From: Paenibacillus arenilitoris
Lineage (GTDB): Bacteria > Bacillota > Bacilli > Paenibacillales > Paenibacillaceae
Assembly: GCF_014705655.1 (NCBI RefSeq)
Contig: NZ_JACXIY010000007.1
Location: 1-64,000, forward strand
Reading direction: 5' to 3'
Length of the DNA stretch: 64,000 nucleotides
This document shows, one piece after another, positions 16,801 to 24,650 of the stretch (its first letter is position 1; each line of letters opens with the position of its first letter). Position numbers and translations under genes: made by a program. The notes beneath the pieces are model-generated. The model saw only the letters and a list, made by a program, of their open reading frames with translations. It was not told the DNA's origin and did no database searches.

Positions 16801-16842
16801 GAAGGCGCGCAATCGATGCTGTACAAAATTACGGCGAAGTAA
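13819..16842 (+). CDS. Secreted clan GH-D (GH27/GH36-like) glycosidase, putative alpha-galactosidase, with two CBM35/CBM6-like modules
   Basis: The 1007-residue exported enzyme probably hydrolyses alpha-galactosides or related sugars. AAGGAGG precedes two adjacent ATGs (13819, 13822). A signal peptide ends near residue 34. Two homologous beta-sandwich modules (about 43-172 and 186-312) share FEAEA/YEAEA, CSGxxxVGDLWGGS and YSPDIDKIE/WSPDIDKIE. The catalytic part has GWNSWGAYD, INMDSYWDN, and KIDF with the expected nucleophile D767; RRISCDIDG with D828 (or D830) is the likely acid/base. A C-terminal beta domain follows. It is monocistronic, with a LacI-type palindrome upstream and a strong terminator after it. 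A cytoplasmic paralogue is at 27352-29412. Substrate assignment within clan GH-D is uncertain. Confidence 0.85.
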   Translation: MMASSWKYGKGLFIMLAMLLLLQTAAYGSAAFAEGQAESQSDVYSFEAEASVNTLSGKAAVKSCDPAAGCSGNQLVGDLWGGSSLQFNAVNVPAAGVYVMKVHYISGDPRPMAVSVNGGAGDHYDLPKTANWNTLGTYEIELELGQGDNTIKLDDEGGYSPDIDKIELRLSDGGTDPGEPGEGQAYEAEAAANSMTGNAAVKACQPATGCSGGKKVGDLWGGSTLRFHDVTVPAAGIYTMKLSYISGDPRPVAIRVNDGEAETYTPPQTANWDTLGEYGIELELRQGSNAISFDDNGGWSPDIDKIEIIAAKPPEDDSGNVDQIGKIGDKLDSAKFGSITVAEHEKGLTVSNGKYKITYNTEIGLAAYDWNGKTVVKGIYASVQLDGKQLDSRKYEERVFTLGSVERVKDGHGKGVKVTIANKQSGLPIMKQIYHIYDGLPYFLVSQQVESDSVIGSNDMAPLVLNAKGGIDIGSHSDNRVLIAPFDNDMWSRYQARTINTSLNNNNYVSSELTAIYDNGSRKGLVIGSVTHDTWKTGIYWSGSDDRLNKLKVYGGFSSATSTHDTIPHGIVTGKTLSSPQIMVGYYDDYRDGLEGFGMANAAVAPPLAFGKGVPKGVPVGWNSWGAYDSGLSYDKVVDVSNFFKTNLQKASFNNKGNVYINMDSYWDNLTERQLKDAVSVIRKNGQKAGIYYGPFVYWGDNMEQPVEGTNGVYTYGDIILRDNDGNPLPKVDGAYAVDPTHPGSKQRVEYYFKRFLDYGFEYIKIDFLSHGSFEGKHYDPNAETGIEAYNQGMAHINKVLGGKMFISASIAPLFPSQYAHARRISCDIDGTLGRTEYQLNNLTYGWWQNGTIYPYTDPDYMTLAKGGSLAAAQTRVNSAVISGTVFLNSDNVSDPVAQDYMKKLLTNKQVNAVALKGEAFRPVEGNTGTAAADVFVLKDKKDYYLAVFNYTFDAATKTVDLARAGILGASEVTVTNLWTNKPVKAKEQLTVSLEGAQSMLYKITAK

Positions 16843-16856
16843 GACGTCGGCAGCGC

Positions 16857-16911
16857 AAAACGGGGCAGTCCCCAAGTAGTTGATTCTACTTGAGGGGCTG
16901 TCCCGTTTTTT
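16857..16911 (+). terminator. Rho-independent terminator of the secreted GH-D gene
   Basis: A long stem (AAAACGGG...CCCGTTTT, over 20 bp with an inner CAAGTAG/CTACTTG) and a short loop precede a T run. It starts 14 nt after the stop codon. Confidence 0.92.
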
Positions 16912-17092
16912 CTACATTGCACTTTATACATTAGATTCGCCGTTTACCTTCACATTGCACTTATTTAAAGAACTCTCCAAGAATAGATAGGTTTAGTAGC
17001 CTGAAAATAAGAAGATGGTATAATAGAAACATAATCCAATATGAACTCAAAATACAATAATCTACACTAACGTATACACCAGGAGTGGTTGT

Positions 17093-17830
17093 GTGACGCA
17101 AAGGTCAACAAAACAATTGAATGCGGATAACCAGGGGCGGTACAGAGATGAGCGACAGATGTTACATAGAAACATTGCAGAAAGAATTCTCAGAGGAACA
17201 GAGAGTCAAGATTCTCCAGAGGTCATTTTCATGGGTGGAGGAACCGCAGTAGGAAAGTCTACGGTTCGGAAGTTGTACATCAAGAGCTACGCAAATAATG
17301 GAGGAATAGCCGTAATTGATTGTGACGACATCAAAGAGCTTATTCCTGAATTTGCAGAGTTGAAAAAAGTCAATGTTAATACGGCCGCGAGTCTTGTGCA
17401 TGAAGAAAGCGGAGATATCGCGATGCTTGCACTTCAGTTAGCTTTAAATGAGCGGATGCACATTGTTTTTGACGCAACGATGAAGGATGCTGATTGGTAT
17501 GAAGAACTTATAGGTAATGTAAAGGAGAAAGGATATGCGACAATCGCCGTTGTCGTACACGCTCCGTTACATATCGCTCTTGAACGTGAAGCTCTCAGGG
17601 CAGAGAAAACGGAGCGTGTCGTCCCAAGAGAAGAGATTGTTCGATCCCATCGTATGGTGCGAGAATCTTTCATCAAACTGAAGGATTTGTTCGATGCTTA
17701 CGTGCTTTGGGATAATTCCAAGCCTAATTTCGGCATTCCAACCGAGATCGAGGTGTTCTTCCCGGGTATGGCGGAGAGTACTGTTCATGATTGGGTTAAA
17801 TTTGCTGATTTCTACTCCTACAAGGAATAA
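17093..17830 (+). CDS. Orphan zeta-toxin-like P-loop kinase
   Basis: This 245-residue protein has the zeta-toxin/UDP-GlcNAc-kinase fold. GGGTAVGKST (48-57) is the Walker A loop, CDDIK (77-81) carries an acidic site, HEESGDIA (103-110) matches the conserved ES region, FDATMKD follows, and REALRAEKTERVVP resembles the lid with its arginines. Zeta toxins phosphorylate UDP-N-acetylglucosamine and block wall synthesis. No epsilon-type antitoxin precedes it, so it may be a housekeeping or self-regulated relative rather than a toxin. GTG start with AGGAG about 9 nt upstream. The gene and its surroundings (16.9-18.4 kb) are visibly AT-richer than the flanks, which suggests transfer. Confidence 0.8.
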   Translation: MTQRSTKQLNADNQGRYRDERQMLHRNIAERILRGTESQDSPEVIFMGGGTAVGKSTVRKLYIKSYANNGGIAVIDCDDIKELIPEFAELKKVNVNTAASLVHEESGDIAMLALQLALNERMHIVFDATMKDADWYEELIGNVKEKGYATIAVVVHAPLHIALEREALRAEKTERVVPREEIVRSHRMVRESFIKLKDLFDAYVLWDNSKPNFGIPTEIEVFFPGMAESTVHDWVKFADFYSYKE

Positions 17831-17886
17831 CGAGGCAATCCTGCAATTAAAATAGTAGAAAGATTCTGCTATTGGAGGTGCAGGAG

Positions 17887-18033
17887 ATGGACAAGTCATC
17901 ACAGCCTAGGTCATTGTTGTTTCGCAAATTGCATCTTGAAGCTAAGAAAGGTTTGAAGTATCACATGGAGCAGGAACGACATGAGCACGAGACTATGCTG
18001 CTGAAAGCAAAAAAGAAGCGGAATAAGCAATAA
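17887..18033 (+). CDS. 48-residue basic protein, paralogue of the next gene
   Basis: This short gene has a very good ribosome site (GGAGGTGCAGGAG) just before its ATG. The product is rich in Lys, Arg, His and Glu and probably one amphipathic helix. It shares the spacing H-x-E-x-K-x-G-x-K-x-H-M-x-x-E-R-x-x-H with the product of 18137-18283, and both are exactly 48 residues. It lies 56 bp after the zeta-like gene and may be cotranscribed with it. Function unknown. Confidence 0.7.
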   Translation: MDKSSQPRSLLFRKLHLEAKKGLKYHMEQERHEHETMLLKAKKKRNKQ

Positions 18034-18136
18034 ACGTCGACCTCTATTCAATCAAGTGAAAATATGGTAATGTTGTAGTAGATAGATTACTAGTCAAAAG
18101 TAGGCATTGTTCTGGTAATAGAAGGAGGAATCAGCC

Positions 18137-18283
18137 ATGTTATTTGTTCAAGCTCATAAGGAAGTAAAAGCCGGGATGAAGGCGCACATGGCGAACGAAC
18201 GTAAACAGCATAATTTAGAGCTTCGCAAAGCCGCTCGGAAACAGGTGTTGAATGCTCGTCGTGAGGTTGCCGCAACGAAGTAG
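18137..18283 (+). CDS. 48-residue basic protein, second paralogue
   Basis: GAAGGAGGAA lies 6 nt before the ATG. The protein carries HKEVKAGMKAHMANERKQH, aligning without gaps to HLEAKKGLKYHMEQERHEH in the preceding small protein; the tail is again basic (RKAARKQ). It is followed by a terminator. With its partner it forms a tandem pair beside the zeta-like kinase. No signal peptide or membrane segment. Function unknown. Confidence 0.7.
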   Translation: MLFVQAHKEVKAGMKAHMANERKQHNLELRKAARKQVLNARREVAATK

Positions 18284-18304
18284 TTATATACTGAATGTAA
18301 ATTG

Positions 18305-18338
18305 AACCGCCATTAATAATAATGGTGGTTCTTTTAAT
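18305..18338 (+). terminator. Terminator after the small-protein pair
   Basis: AACCGCCATTA (18305-18315) pairs with TAATGGTGGTT (18320-18330) around a 4-nt loop and is followed by CTTTTAATTTT. Confidence 0.85.
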
Positions 18339-18379
18339 TTTATCGATAGGAGCAGGCCTATATCTAATCTCAGGCCATT

Positions 18380-19996
18380 TTATTTTTTAAACGAATAATC
18401 GTAATATTTCGCCGCGTTCCTCATGCTCGTCCATATATCCGGACTTTCCCCGCCTATGTACCAATAGGCCACGCCGGCTAAGCCGTGCTTAACCGCCAAG
18501 TTGTATTTCGCGATCAATGAACGGCCGTCCTCAATCCAAATCATATGTTTGATGGATTGTTTCGAATAACTGACCACATACTGGCCTAGGGACGCATCCC
18601 ATTTAGGCTTAAGCGAATAGCTGCCGAGTAGCCGATTTTGCTCCGTTAACGTCACGAACGCAGAGGAAGCAGCGGTCCCGTTCGCCTTCAACGACCAGTC
18701 GCGATTATAGAAGGGCAGAGCCAAAATGACCTTCTTGCCGGATACGGACTTCAATATCGTCTTGACGGCTTTCTGAACGTAAGGAAGCGAAGCGTTCGGC
18801 CCGGGATACAGGCTGCCGCCATAATGCTCGTCATAACCCATTAACACCATATAATCCGCTTGCTTGCCAAGCTCGGCGTAGTCGAACGCTTCCGTCCAGT
18901 CGGTACCAAGATCGGGAGAAACGTCGACCGACAGCACCTTGCCCATGGCATGAAGCTTCGCAGCCAATTGCGTGATGAATTTCGTGAATGCCGAACGATC
19001 GGCGGGCGCGACATTTTCAAAATCGATATTGAGTCCGTCGATCCCATATTGACTCACCCGCGCGGCCAGTTGGGTAACCGCCGTCGTTCTTGCCAACGAA
19101 CTGGACAACAGCTGATGGGTTGCTTCTTGATCGGAGCGGTTCCCGACCATAGCCCATATTTTTTTACCGTTATTGTTCGCCCATGCAACGAGCGCGGCAT
19201 CCGTCGAATCCGATACGGCGCCCGTACTTCCCACAAAGTACCAACGAGGGGACAAGGTGTTCACATTCGACTTCACGATCGTACTCTTATATTGCGCCGT
19301 CGTCTGACCGTATTGCCACCCCATTGCAATTCGCTCATTCGGCTTAGCCTTCAGTTCCGCCTCCCAGCCGTCCTGCTTCAGCACGCGCGCGAGCAGACTC
19401 GCCGCCTCCTGCCTCGTCATCGGATCGGTTGGCCGGAATGTGCCGGAACGATCGCCTTTCATAAGCCCAAGCGCATGAACAGCGGCAACGGAAGGAATTG
19501 CCCAATCGGCAATCTGACCCTTATCCTTGTAGGTTATGACGTTGGCGGCCGCATTTCCCGTTTGCTTTAACGCTTTGGCCAACATGACGGCCGCTTCCTG
19601 CCGGGTAACCGGCTTAGCCGGGGCAAACGTCGTTGCCGAAGTGCCGCTCGCCAGCTCAAGCTGAACGGCCGCCTGTATCCAGCCGTAATACCAAGCGTTC
19701 TTCGCAACGTCGGCGTAGGGAGATACCGGACTTGCGACGGGCTCAAGCTTCAGCAGACGGTCCATCGCCGTAATAAATTCGGCCCTCGTCATCGAGCGGG
19801 TAGGCGAGAAGCTTGAAGCCGAAGTGCCGGCTATAATCTTCTTATTATATAAGTCTATGATTTCATTACGTGCATAGCTATTGCTGATATCATGAAAAGG
19901 CAGCCTATTATCTGCAGAAGTACCCTGAGCGAGCAGGCCTGCTGCGAAGACGGCTGCGGCGGTCGCCATTGCGATTTTGCCTAGCTTACGATTCAC
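18380..19996 (-). CDS. SLH-anchored GH18 glycosidase (YaaH/chitinase-like)
   Basis: About 538 residues. Three SLH motifs (about 33-88, 92-145, 155-208) follow a signal peptide (1-28), then a GH18 barrel (about 225-535). The catalytic motif is DGLNIDFE with D320, D325 and E327, the acid Glu being E327. GH18 enzymes cut GlcNAc-containing polymers; SLH-GH18 proteins of sporeformers often act on peptidoglycan or the spore cortex. The start is uncertain: AAGGAGG is followed 13 nt later by an in-frame GTG at 19996, and no ATG is in frame until residue 10. A palindrome (ATTCCAA/TTGGAAT, 20022-20037) overlaps the upstream edge. The gene lies 94 bp after the YesM-like kinase gene, possibly in the same transcript. 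Confidence 0.85.
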   Translation of the reverse strand: MNRKLGKIAMATAAAVFAAGLLAQGTSADNRLPFHDISNSYARNEIIDLYNKKIIAGTSASSFSPTRSMTRAEFITAMDRLLKLEPVASPVSPYADVAKNAWYYGWIQAAVQLELASGTSATTFAPAKPVTRQEAAVMLAKALKQTGNAAANVITYKDKGQIADWAIPSVAAVHALGLMKGDRSGTFRPTDPMTRQEAASLLARVLKQDGWEAELKAKPNERIAMGWQYGQTTAQYKSTIVKSNVNTLSPRWYFVGSTGAVSDSTDAALVAWANNNGKKIWAMVGNRSDQEATHQLLSSSLARTTAVTQLAARVSQYGIDGLNIDFENVAPADRSAFTKFITQLAAKLHAMGKVLSVDVSPDLGTDWTEAFDYAELGKQADYMVLMGYDEHYGGSLYPGPNASLPYVQKAVKTILKSVSGKKVILALPFYNRDWSLKANGTAASSAFVTLTEQNRLLGSYSLKPKWDASLGQYVVSYSKQSIKHMIWIEDGRSLIAKYNLAVKHGLAGVAYWYIGGESPDIWTSMRNAAKYYDYSFKK

Positions 19997-20021
19997 TTGA
20001 TTTACAAATCCTCCTTGGATG

Positions 20022-20037
20022 ATTCCAATTTTGGAAT
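20022..20037. promoter_or_regulatory. Small palindrome upstream of the SLH-GH18 gene
   Basis: ATTCCAA (20022-20028) and TTGGAAT (20031-20037) are perfect inverted repeats 2 bp apart, sitting just upstream of the ribosome site. It could be an operator; no protein can be assigned. Confidence 0.3.
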
Positions 20038-20090
20038 TATACCAAGGATTCATCTGCAAATCATTGCTAAAATATTGGTAGATTGGCAGC

Positions 20091-21842
20091 TCATCGTCCC
20101 GGAATCCGGATCGTGACCGTCGTGCCGATGCCGAGCCTGCTGTAGACCGATACGCCGTAGGAATCGCCGAACAGCAGCTTGATGCGGTTGTCCACGTTGC
20201 GGATTCCGTAGCCGGATAAGGCGCTGCCGCTCTCCGGAAGCTCGCGCTTGTCGCAACCCCGCATGCCCATGCCGTCGTCGATGACCTTGAGCACGATGTC
20301 CGGCCCTTCGCGGTACGCTTTAATGATGATGTTGATGCCGCATTTATCGTCCCATATCGCATGATTGATGCAATTCTCCACGAACGGCTGCAGCGTCAGC
20401 TTCACGATCGGGCACGGCAGCACCGATTCGTCGATCCGGTAATGGACGCGCAGCAGATCGGCGAATCTCACCTGCTGAATCGCCACGTAATATTTCGTCA
20501 GCTGAAGCTCCTCGTTGACGGAAATTTGGCTTTTCCCTTTGTTCAGCGAGATCCGGTAAAACTTGGCGAGGTCGGTCACCATTTTGTTCATGCGCGGGTC
20601 CGAGTTGCGGATCGCGAGCGATGAGATGGACGCCAGCGTGTTATATAGAAAATGAGGGTTGATCTGCGCCTGCAGCGCGTTCATCTCCGCTTCCTTCTTG
20701 TCGATTTCCTTCTTGTACACGTCGGAAATCAAGCTGCTCAGCCTGCCGGTCATCTTCCGCAGCACGTTGCCGAGCTGGCCGATCTCGTCGCGTCCGAGCG
20801 GCCGGATATCGATAAGATCGAACTCCTCGCGCTCGATCCGGCGGATCATGCCGACCAAATATTCGACGCGCTTCGTGAACAGTCTCGCCGTAATATAGAT
20901 AAGCAGCGCCATGACGCCGAAGCTAATTAAGGCGATGAGGATGATCCGCTTGGCCGTTTCGTTCGCCTTGGACAGGAAGCTGTTGTACGGGACGAGCGAG
21001 ACGCTCTTCCAGCCGAATTTGGTCGTGTTGTAGACGACCAGCATATCCTCGCCGATATAGGTGCTGTCGAACCGCCCTTGACCGGCGTCCGGCAGGCTGT
21101 CCGGCAAGTAGGCCGCAAGCGGGCGGCTCAGCATCGTTTTGTCCTTTGCGGACATGATGATGCCCTTCTCGTTCACGATAAGCACCGTTTTGTCCTGCGA
21201 TTCCTTCTCCATCAGGCGGAAAATGTCCGATTCCAATATATTAATCGTTAAAACGCCGTACGTATTGTTCAGATTGCTAATATTCAGCATGCGCGCGAGC
21301 GTGAACATCGGCGGTTGGTCGGGCACCGGCGGCGTCGTGACGAACCGGACGTTGCCGTACGTATTCTTCAGCGCCCGGTAAGGAAGCGATTGCTTGAACT
21401 TGTCGTCCATCCGCTTCACGAACAAGTCGTCGGCGGGGAGCGTGTCGTTGCTCACGTACACCGACATGCTGTGGATGTCCGGATTCGTCGTCAGCATGTT
21501 CACGAACGTGTTGTTGATATATTTGTAGGCATCGACGAACAAGGTGGGCTCTTCCGCGTAATTGTTCGTCAAGTAGGCCCGCAGGTTGTTGTCCAAATAA
21601 AGCGTCGCCGACAGCTTCGTATACGTATCGAGCTTGTTCTCCAGGTTGGAGTTGATCTGCGCGACCGACGAGACGGTGTTCGAATACATCTGGTCGGACA
21701 GCTCGCCCTTGATCGTGTCGTAGGAATACGTCACGAAGAACAGCAGCGGGATGATGGCGCCGAGCAGAAACATAAGGAACAGCTTCTCCCGGAGCCGCAA
21801 ATTGTTAATCGGCCTCGTCAGCAGGCCGGCCAGCCTTCTCAT
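20091..21842 (-). CDS. YesM-type sensor histidine kinase, sugar locus 1
   Basis: 583-residue membrane kinase. Residues 19-42 are the first membrane helix, about 43-300 an extracellular dCache-like sensor, about 305-325 the second helix, then HAMP (to about 380). The His_kinase domain has ALQAQINPHFLYNTL with the phosphorylated His; the ATPase has QPFVENCINHAI (N box), DDGMGM (G1) and GYGIRNVDNRI (G2). The start is supported by GGAGTGAGC. It lies 16 nt after the YesN-type regulator gene, and together they face the transporter operon at 23636-27270, which they probably control in response to an extracellular oligosaccharide. Confidence 0.93.
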   Translation of the reverse strand: MRRLAGLLTRPINNLRLREKLFLMFLLGAIIPLLFFVTYSYDTIKGELSDQMYSNTVSSVAQINSNLENKLDTYTKLSATLYLDNNLRAYLTNNYAEEPTLFVDAYKYINNTFVNMLTTNPDIHSMSVYVSNDTLPADDLFVKRMDDKFKQSLPYRALKNTYGNVRFVTTPPVPDQPPMFTLARMLNISNLNNTYGVLTINILESDIFRLMEKESQDKTVLIVNEKGIIMSAKDKTMLSRPLAAYLPDSLPDAGQGRFDSTYIGEDMLVVYNTTKFGWKSVSLVPYNSFLSKANETAKRIILIALISFGVMALLIYITARLFTKRVEYLVGMIRRIEREEFDLIDIRPLGRDEIGQLGNVLRKMTGRLSSLISDVYKKEIDKKEAEMNALQAQINPHFLYNTLASISSLAIRNSDPRMNKMVTDLAKFYRISLNKGKSQISVNEELQLTKYYVAIQQVRFADLLRVHYRIDESVLPCPIVKLTLQPFVENCINHAIWDDKCGINIIIKAYREGPDIVLKVIDDGMGMRGCDKRELPESGSALSGYGIRNVDNRIKLLFGDSYGVSVYSRLGIGTTVTIRIPGR

Positions 21843-21858
21843 GCTTGCTCACTCCAGC

Positions 21859-23436
21859 CTATAAATACATTTTCCGATATTCGTTCGGGGTGCTTCCCCT
21901 GTGCTTGTGGAAGACCGAGCAAAAATAGGAGACGTTCTCGTACCCGACGTTATGGGCGATCTCGCGCACTTTGAGGCTCTTGTCCTTCAGCAGCTCGGCC
22001 GCGCGGTTCATCCGGAATTTCGTTAAATAATCGAGGATCGTCTCGCCCGTCTTCTCCTTGAAGATCGTCCGAATGTAGTTCGGGGATAGATAAACCTCCT
22101 TCGCGATATCCTCGACCGTAAGCGGAAGATGATGCCTTTCCTGAATCAGCCTCACGATCTGCTCGGCAACCGCCTGGTTGCGGTCGACGTCCCGCTCGCC
22201 GGCTGCCCTGAGCAGCTCCCCGCAGAAATGGGCGACGTACGCGTGCATATGGGCAAGCGTCTTCATGGACGATACTTCCTTCCAGTGGTCGACATGCAGC
22301 ATTTCCTTCAGCGAGCCGGCCAGGAAGGCGGGGAACTGCTGCTCCAGCGCGGTTAATAGCCGGATAACGGCGCGGACGGCGAAATTCCGCTCGATCCGCT
22401 CCTCCCTTATCGCCGAGAACCATTCGCCGAGCAGCCGCCGCGCCTCGTCGGCGTCGCCCGATTGAATGGCCGCGGCAAGCCGGGCGGCCGGCTGCTCCGC
22501 ATCGACGTCCCGCTGCACCGCGGGCAGCACCTGATCGGGCGCGATCACGGAGCCGCCTACCCGGTACAGCTTCTCTTCGTTGCACGCCGCGGCCTCAGCG
22601 TAGGCGTCCCACAATTGGCGAAAGCCGCGGCGCGGGGCGGACAAGCCGACCGTCATGTGCGCCGCCGCCGCATCGCCGGCTTCCTGAAGGAGCAGCTCCC
22701 AATAATCGGCCGTCCAGACGAGCGATTCCCGGTCGTCGTTCCATTGATACACGATCAGCGCCGCGTCCGGCGCGGTTTCGACGACGATGCTGGGCCCAGG
22801 GAGCCGTTCCGCCAGCCGGCGAACGGTCTCGATCCGATCGGCCTCGTCATCCAAGGCCGGCTGTCCGCTTCCGCCGCCGGCCGCCGGCGGCGCGTCGAAC
22901 GTGACGCACGCGGCGGCAAACGCCCAGTTCGGCGCAAAATCGGGCGCGCTAAGCTCCAGCTTGCGGATCCATTCCAGCCGCTTCTCCGCGTTCGTCTCGC
23001 GGATGACGCGCATCATCAGCTTCTCCCGCAGCCAGTCCCCGCTCCGGTCGGCCAGCTGATCCTCCTCGCATTTCTTCTTCACCTTCTCGATCAGCGCGGT
23101 CAGCTCCTCCATGTCGATCGGCTTCAATAGATAGCCTGCCGCTTCAATATTTAGAGCCGCTTTTATATATTGAAATTCGTTATGCCCGCTCAAATAAATG
23201 ATTTTCACGCTTCGGTCGATCTGCTTCGCACGCCTGCCGAACTCCAGGCCGTCCATAATCGGCATGCGGACGTCCGTCAGGACGATGTCCGGCTTCAGCT
23301 CGGCCAGCAGGGCAAGCGCTTCCTTGCCGTTGCGCGCCGTGCCGGCAACCGCTATTCCAATCCGGTCCCATGGCACGTAATGCTCGATCGTCTCCAGCTC
23401 AATCGCCTCGTCGTCCACCAGCAATATACTGTACAT
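21859..23436 (-). CDS. YesN-type response regulator (REC-AraC), sugar locus 1
   Basis: 525 residues. The N-terminal receiver (1-120) has LLVDDE, the phosphoacceptor Asp in IVLTDVRMP, and the KP of LLKPID. A long, variable middle part (about 130-410) is typical of YesN regulators. The C-terminal AraC pair of helix-turn-helix motifs (about 425-522) includes LSPNYIRTIFKEKTGE and VGYENVSYFCSVFHKHRG. GGGAG precedes the ATG by 6 nt. It is the first gene of a regulator-kinase operon transcribed away from the transporter genes, so the 200 bp between 23437 and 23635 probably hold promoters for both units. Confidence 0.93.
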   Translation of the reverse strand: MYSILLVDDEAIELETIEHYVPWDRIGIAVAGTARNGKEALALLAELKPDIVLTDVRMPIMDGLEFGRRAKQIDRSVKIIYLSGHNEFQYIKAALNIEAAGYLLKPIDMEELTALIEKVKKKCEEDQLADRSGDWLREKLMMRVIRETNAEKRLEWIRKLELSAPDFAPNWAFAAACVTFDAPPAAGGGSGQPALDDEADRIETVRRLAERLPGPSIVVETAPDAALIVYQWNDDRESLVWTADYWELLLQEAGDAAAAHMTVGLSAPRRGFRQLWDAYAEAAACNEEKLYRVGGSVIAPDQVLPAVQRDVDAEQPAARLAAAIQSGDADEARRLLGEWFSAIREERIERNFAVRAVIRLLTALEQQFPAFLAGSLKEMLHVDHWKEVSSMKTLAHMHAYVAHFCGELLRAAGERDVDRNQAVAEQIVRLIQERHHLPLTVEDIAKEVYLSPNYIRTIFKEKTGETILDYLTKFRMNRAAELLKDKSLKVREIAHNVGYENVSYFCSVFHKHRGSTPNEYRKMYL

Positions 23437-23635
23437 GTTAAGCTCCCACCTTTTGCGGCGATGTAACTTTCCTTGCCTCTATTTAGTTTATCTGCAATAA
23501 CGAATTTCAACAATGCGGCGGCGGGAAGTGTGTCGGTTTGAGGCACGAATCGGTGAATGCTTATATAGAACCAAGGCGGAAGCGGAGCCTATAATGAAGG
23601 CACAAAGCAACGACAGACTGGCAGGAGGCTGCAAT

Positions 23636-24625
23636 ATGGAAACAGCATGGAAAGCGGAGGCGGGGACACCCGAGCTGCCGAAGGGCAGGCCGGTTAAGGC
23701 AAAATCGAATCTATGGGGCAGAGTGAAGGAGCAGCGCCTGCTGTACCTGCTCATGCTTCCGGCGCTCATCGTGACGCTTCTATTCTCCTACGTGCCGATG
23801 TTCGGCCTGTACATGGCGTTCGTTAATTACTCGCCGGGCGGCGGCCCGTTCTTCTCGCAGTTTTTCACGGCGAAGTTCGTCGGCTTCGAATGGTTCTCGT
23901 ATTTTTTCAACAACGGAGACTTCTACATGATCATGCGCAACACGATCGCGCAAAGCTTCTTGTCGCTCTTGTTCGGCTTCCCGATGCCGATCATTCTCGC
24001 TCTCATGATCAATGAGCTGCGGGGCGGCTGGTTCAAGCGGACGTTCCAGACTGTATCCTATATGCCGCATTTCATCTCTTGGGTTATCGCGGCCAACATC
24101 ATCATTACGGTGCTGTCGTCGGGCGGCGTGATCAACAATATTCTGACGGGGCTCGGCTTCATCGATGAGCCGATCCAGTTCATGCAGAAGGGGCCTCTGT
24201 TCTGGTGGATCATCGCCTTCTCGAATACGTGGAAGGATATGGGCTTTAACGCCATTATGTATTTGGCCGCCATTTCGGCGATCAATCCGGAACTGTACGA
24301 GGTGGCGAAGGTGGACGGCGCGAGCCGGCTGAAGCAAATGCTTCATATTACGCTTCCGTCGATCAAGCCGACGATCATCATTCTCGCCATCCTGGCGGTC
24401 GGCGGCATTTTGAACGCGGGCTTCGATCAGCAGTACCTGCTGCAAAACAATACGGTGCTCCAATATTCCGAGGTCATCGACACGTACACGTACAAGTACG
24501 GCTTGCAGAACGGGATGTTCTCCTACGGGGCGGCCGTCGGGCTGTTCAAATCGCTCGTCGCCTTCATTCTCGTCATAAGCGTCAATACGATGGCCAAAAA
24601 AATGAACGAACAATCGTTGTTCTAG
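23636..24625 (+). CDS. Sugar ABC transporter permease, LplB/YteP family
   Basis: 329-residue inner-membrane permease with about six helices. The start is set at METAWKAEAG because AGGAGG lies 7 nt upstream; an ORF extension to 23513 has no ribosome site. The EAA loop that meets the ATPase is visible as EVAKVDGASRLKQMLHITLPSI. Family marks are SYVPMFGLYMAFVNY and SYMPHFISWVI. It forms a heterodimer with the next gene product. No ATPase gene is nearby, as usual for this family, which shares MsmX-type ATPases. Confidence 0.93.
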   Translation: METAWKAEAGTPELPKGRPVKAKSNLWGRVKEQRLLYLLMLPALIVTLLFSYVPMFGLYMAFVNYSPGGGPFFSQFFTAKFVGFEWFSYFFNNGDFYMIMRNTIAQSFLSLLFGFPMPIILALMINELRGGWFKRTFQTVSYMPHFISWVIAANIIITVLSSGGVINNILTGLGFIDEPIQFMQKGPLFWWIIAFSNTWKDMGFNAIMYLAAISAINPELYEVAKVDGASRLKQMLHITLPSIKPTIIILAILAVGGILNAGFDQQYLLQNNTVLQYSEVIDTYTYKYGLQNGMFSYGAAVGLFKSLVAFILVISVNTMAKKMNEQSLF

Positions 24626-24650
24626 CAACCGGGAAGGAGGAGCGCGCAAC

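Noticed and set aside
23513..23635. N-terminal extension of the locus 1 permease
   Set aside because: No ribosome site; the ATG at 23636 follows AGGAGG and gives the usual family length.
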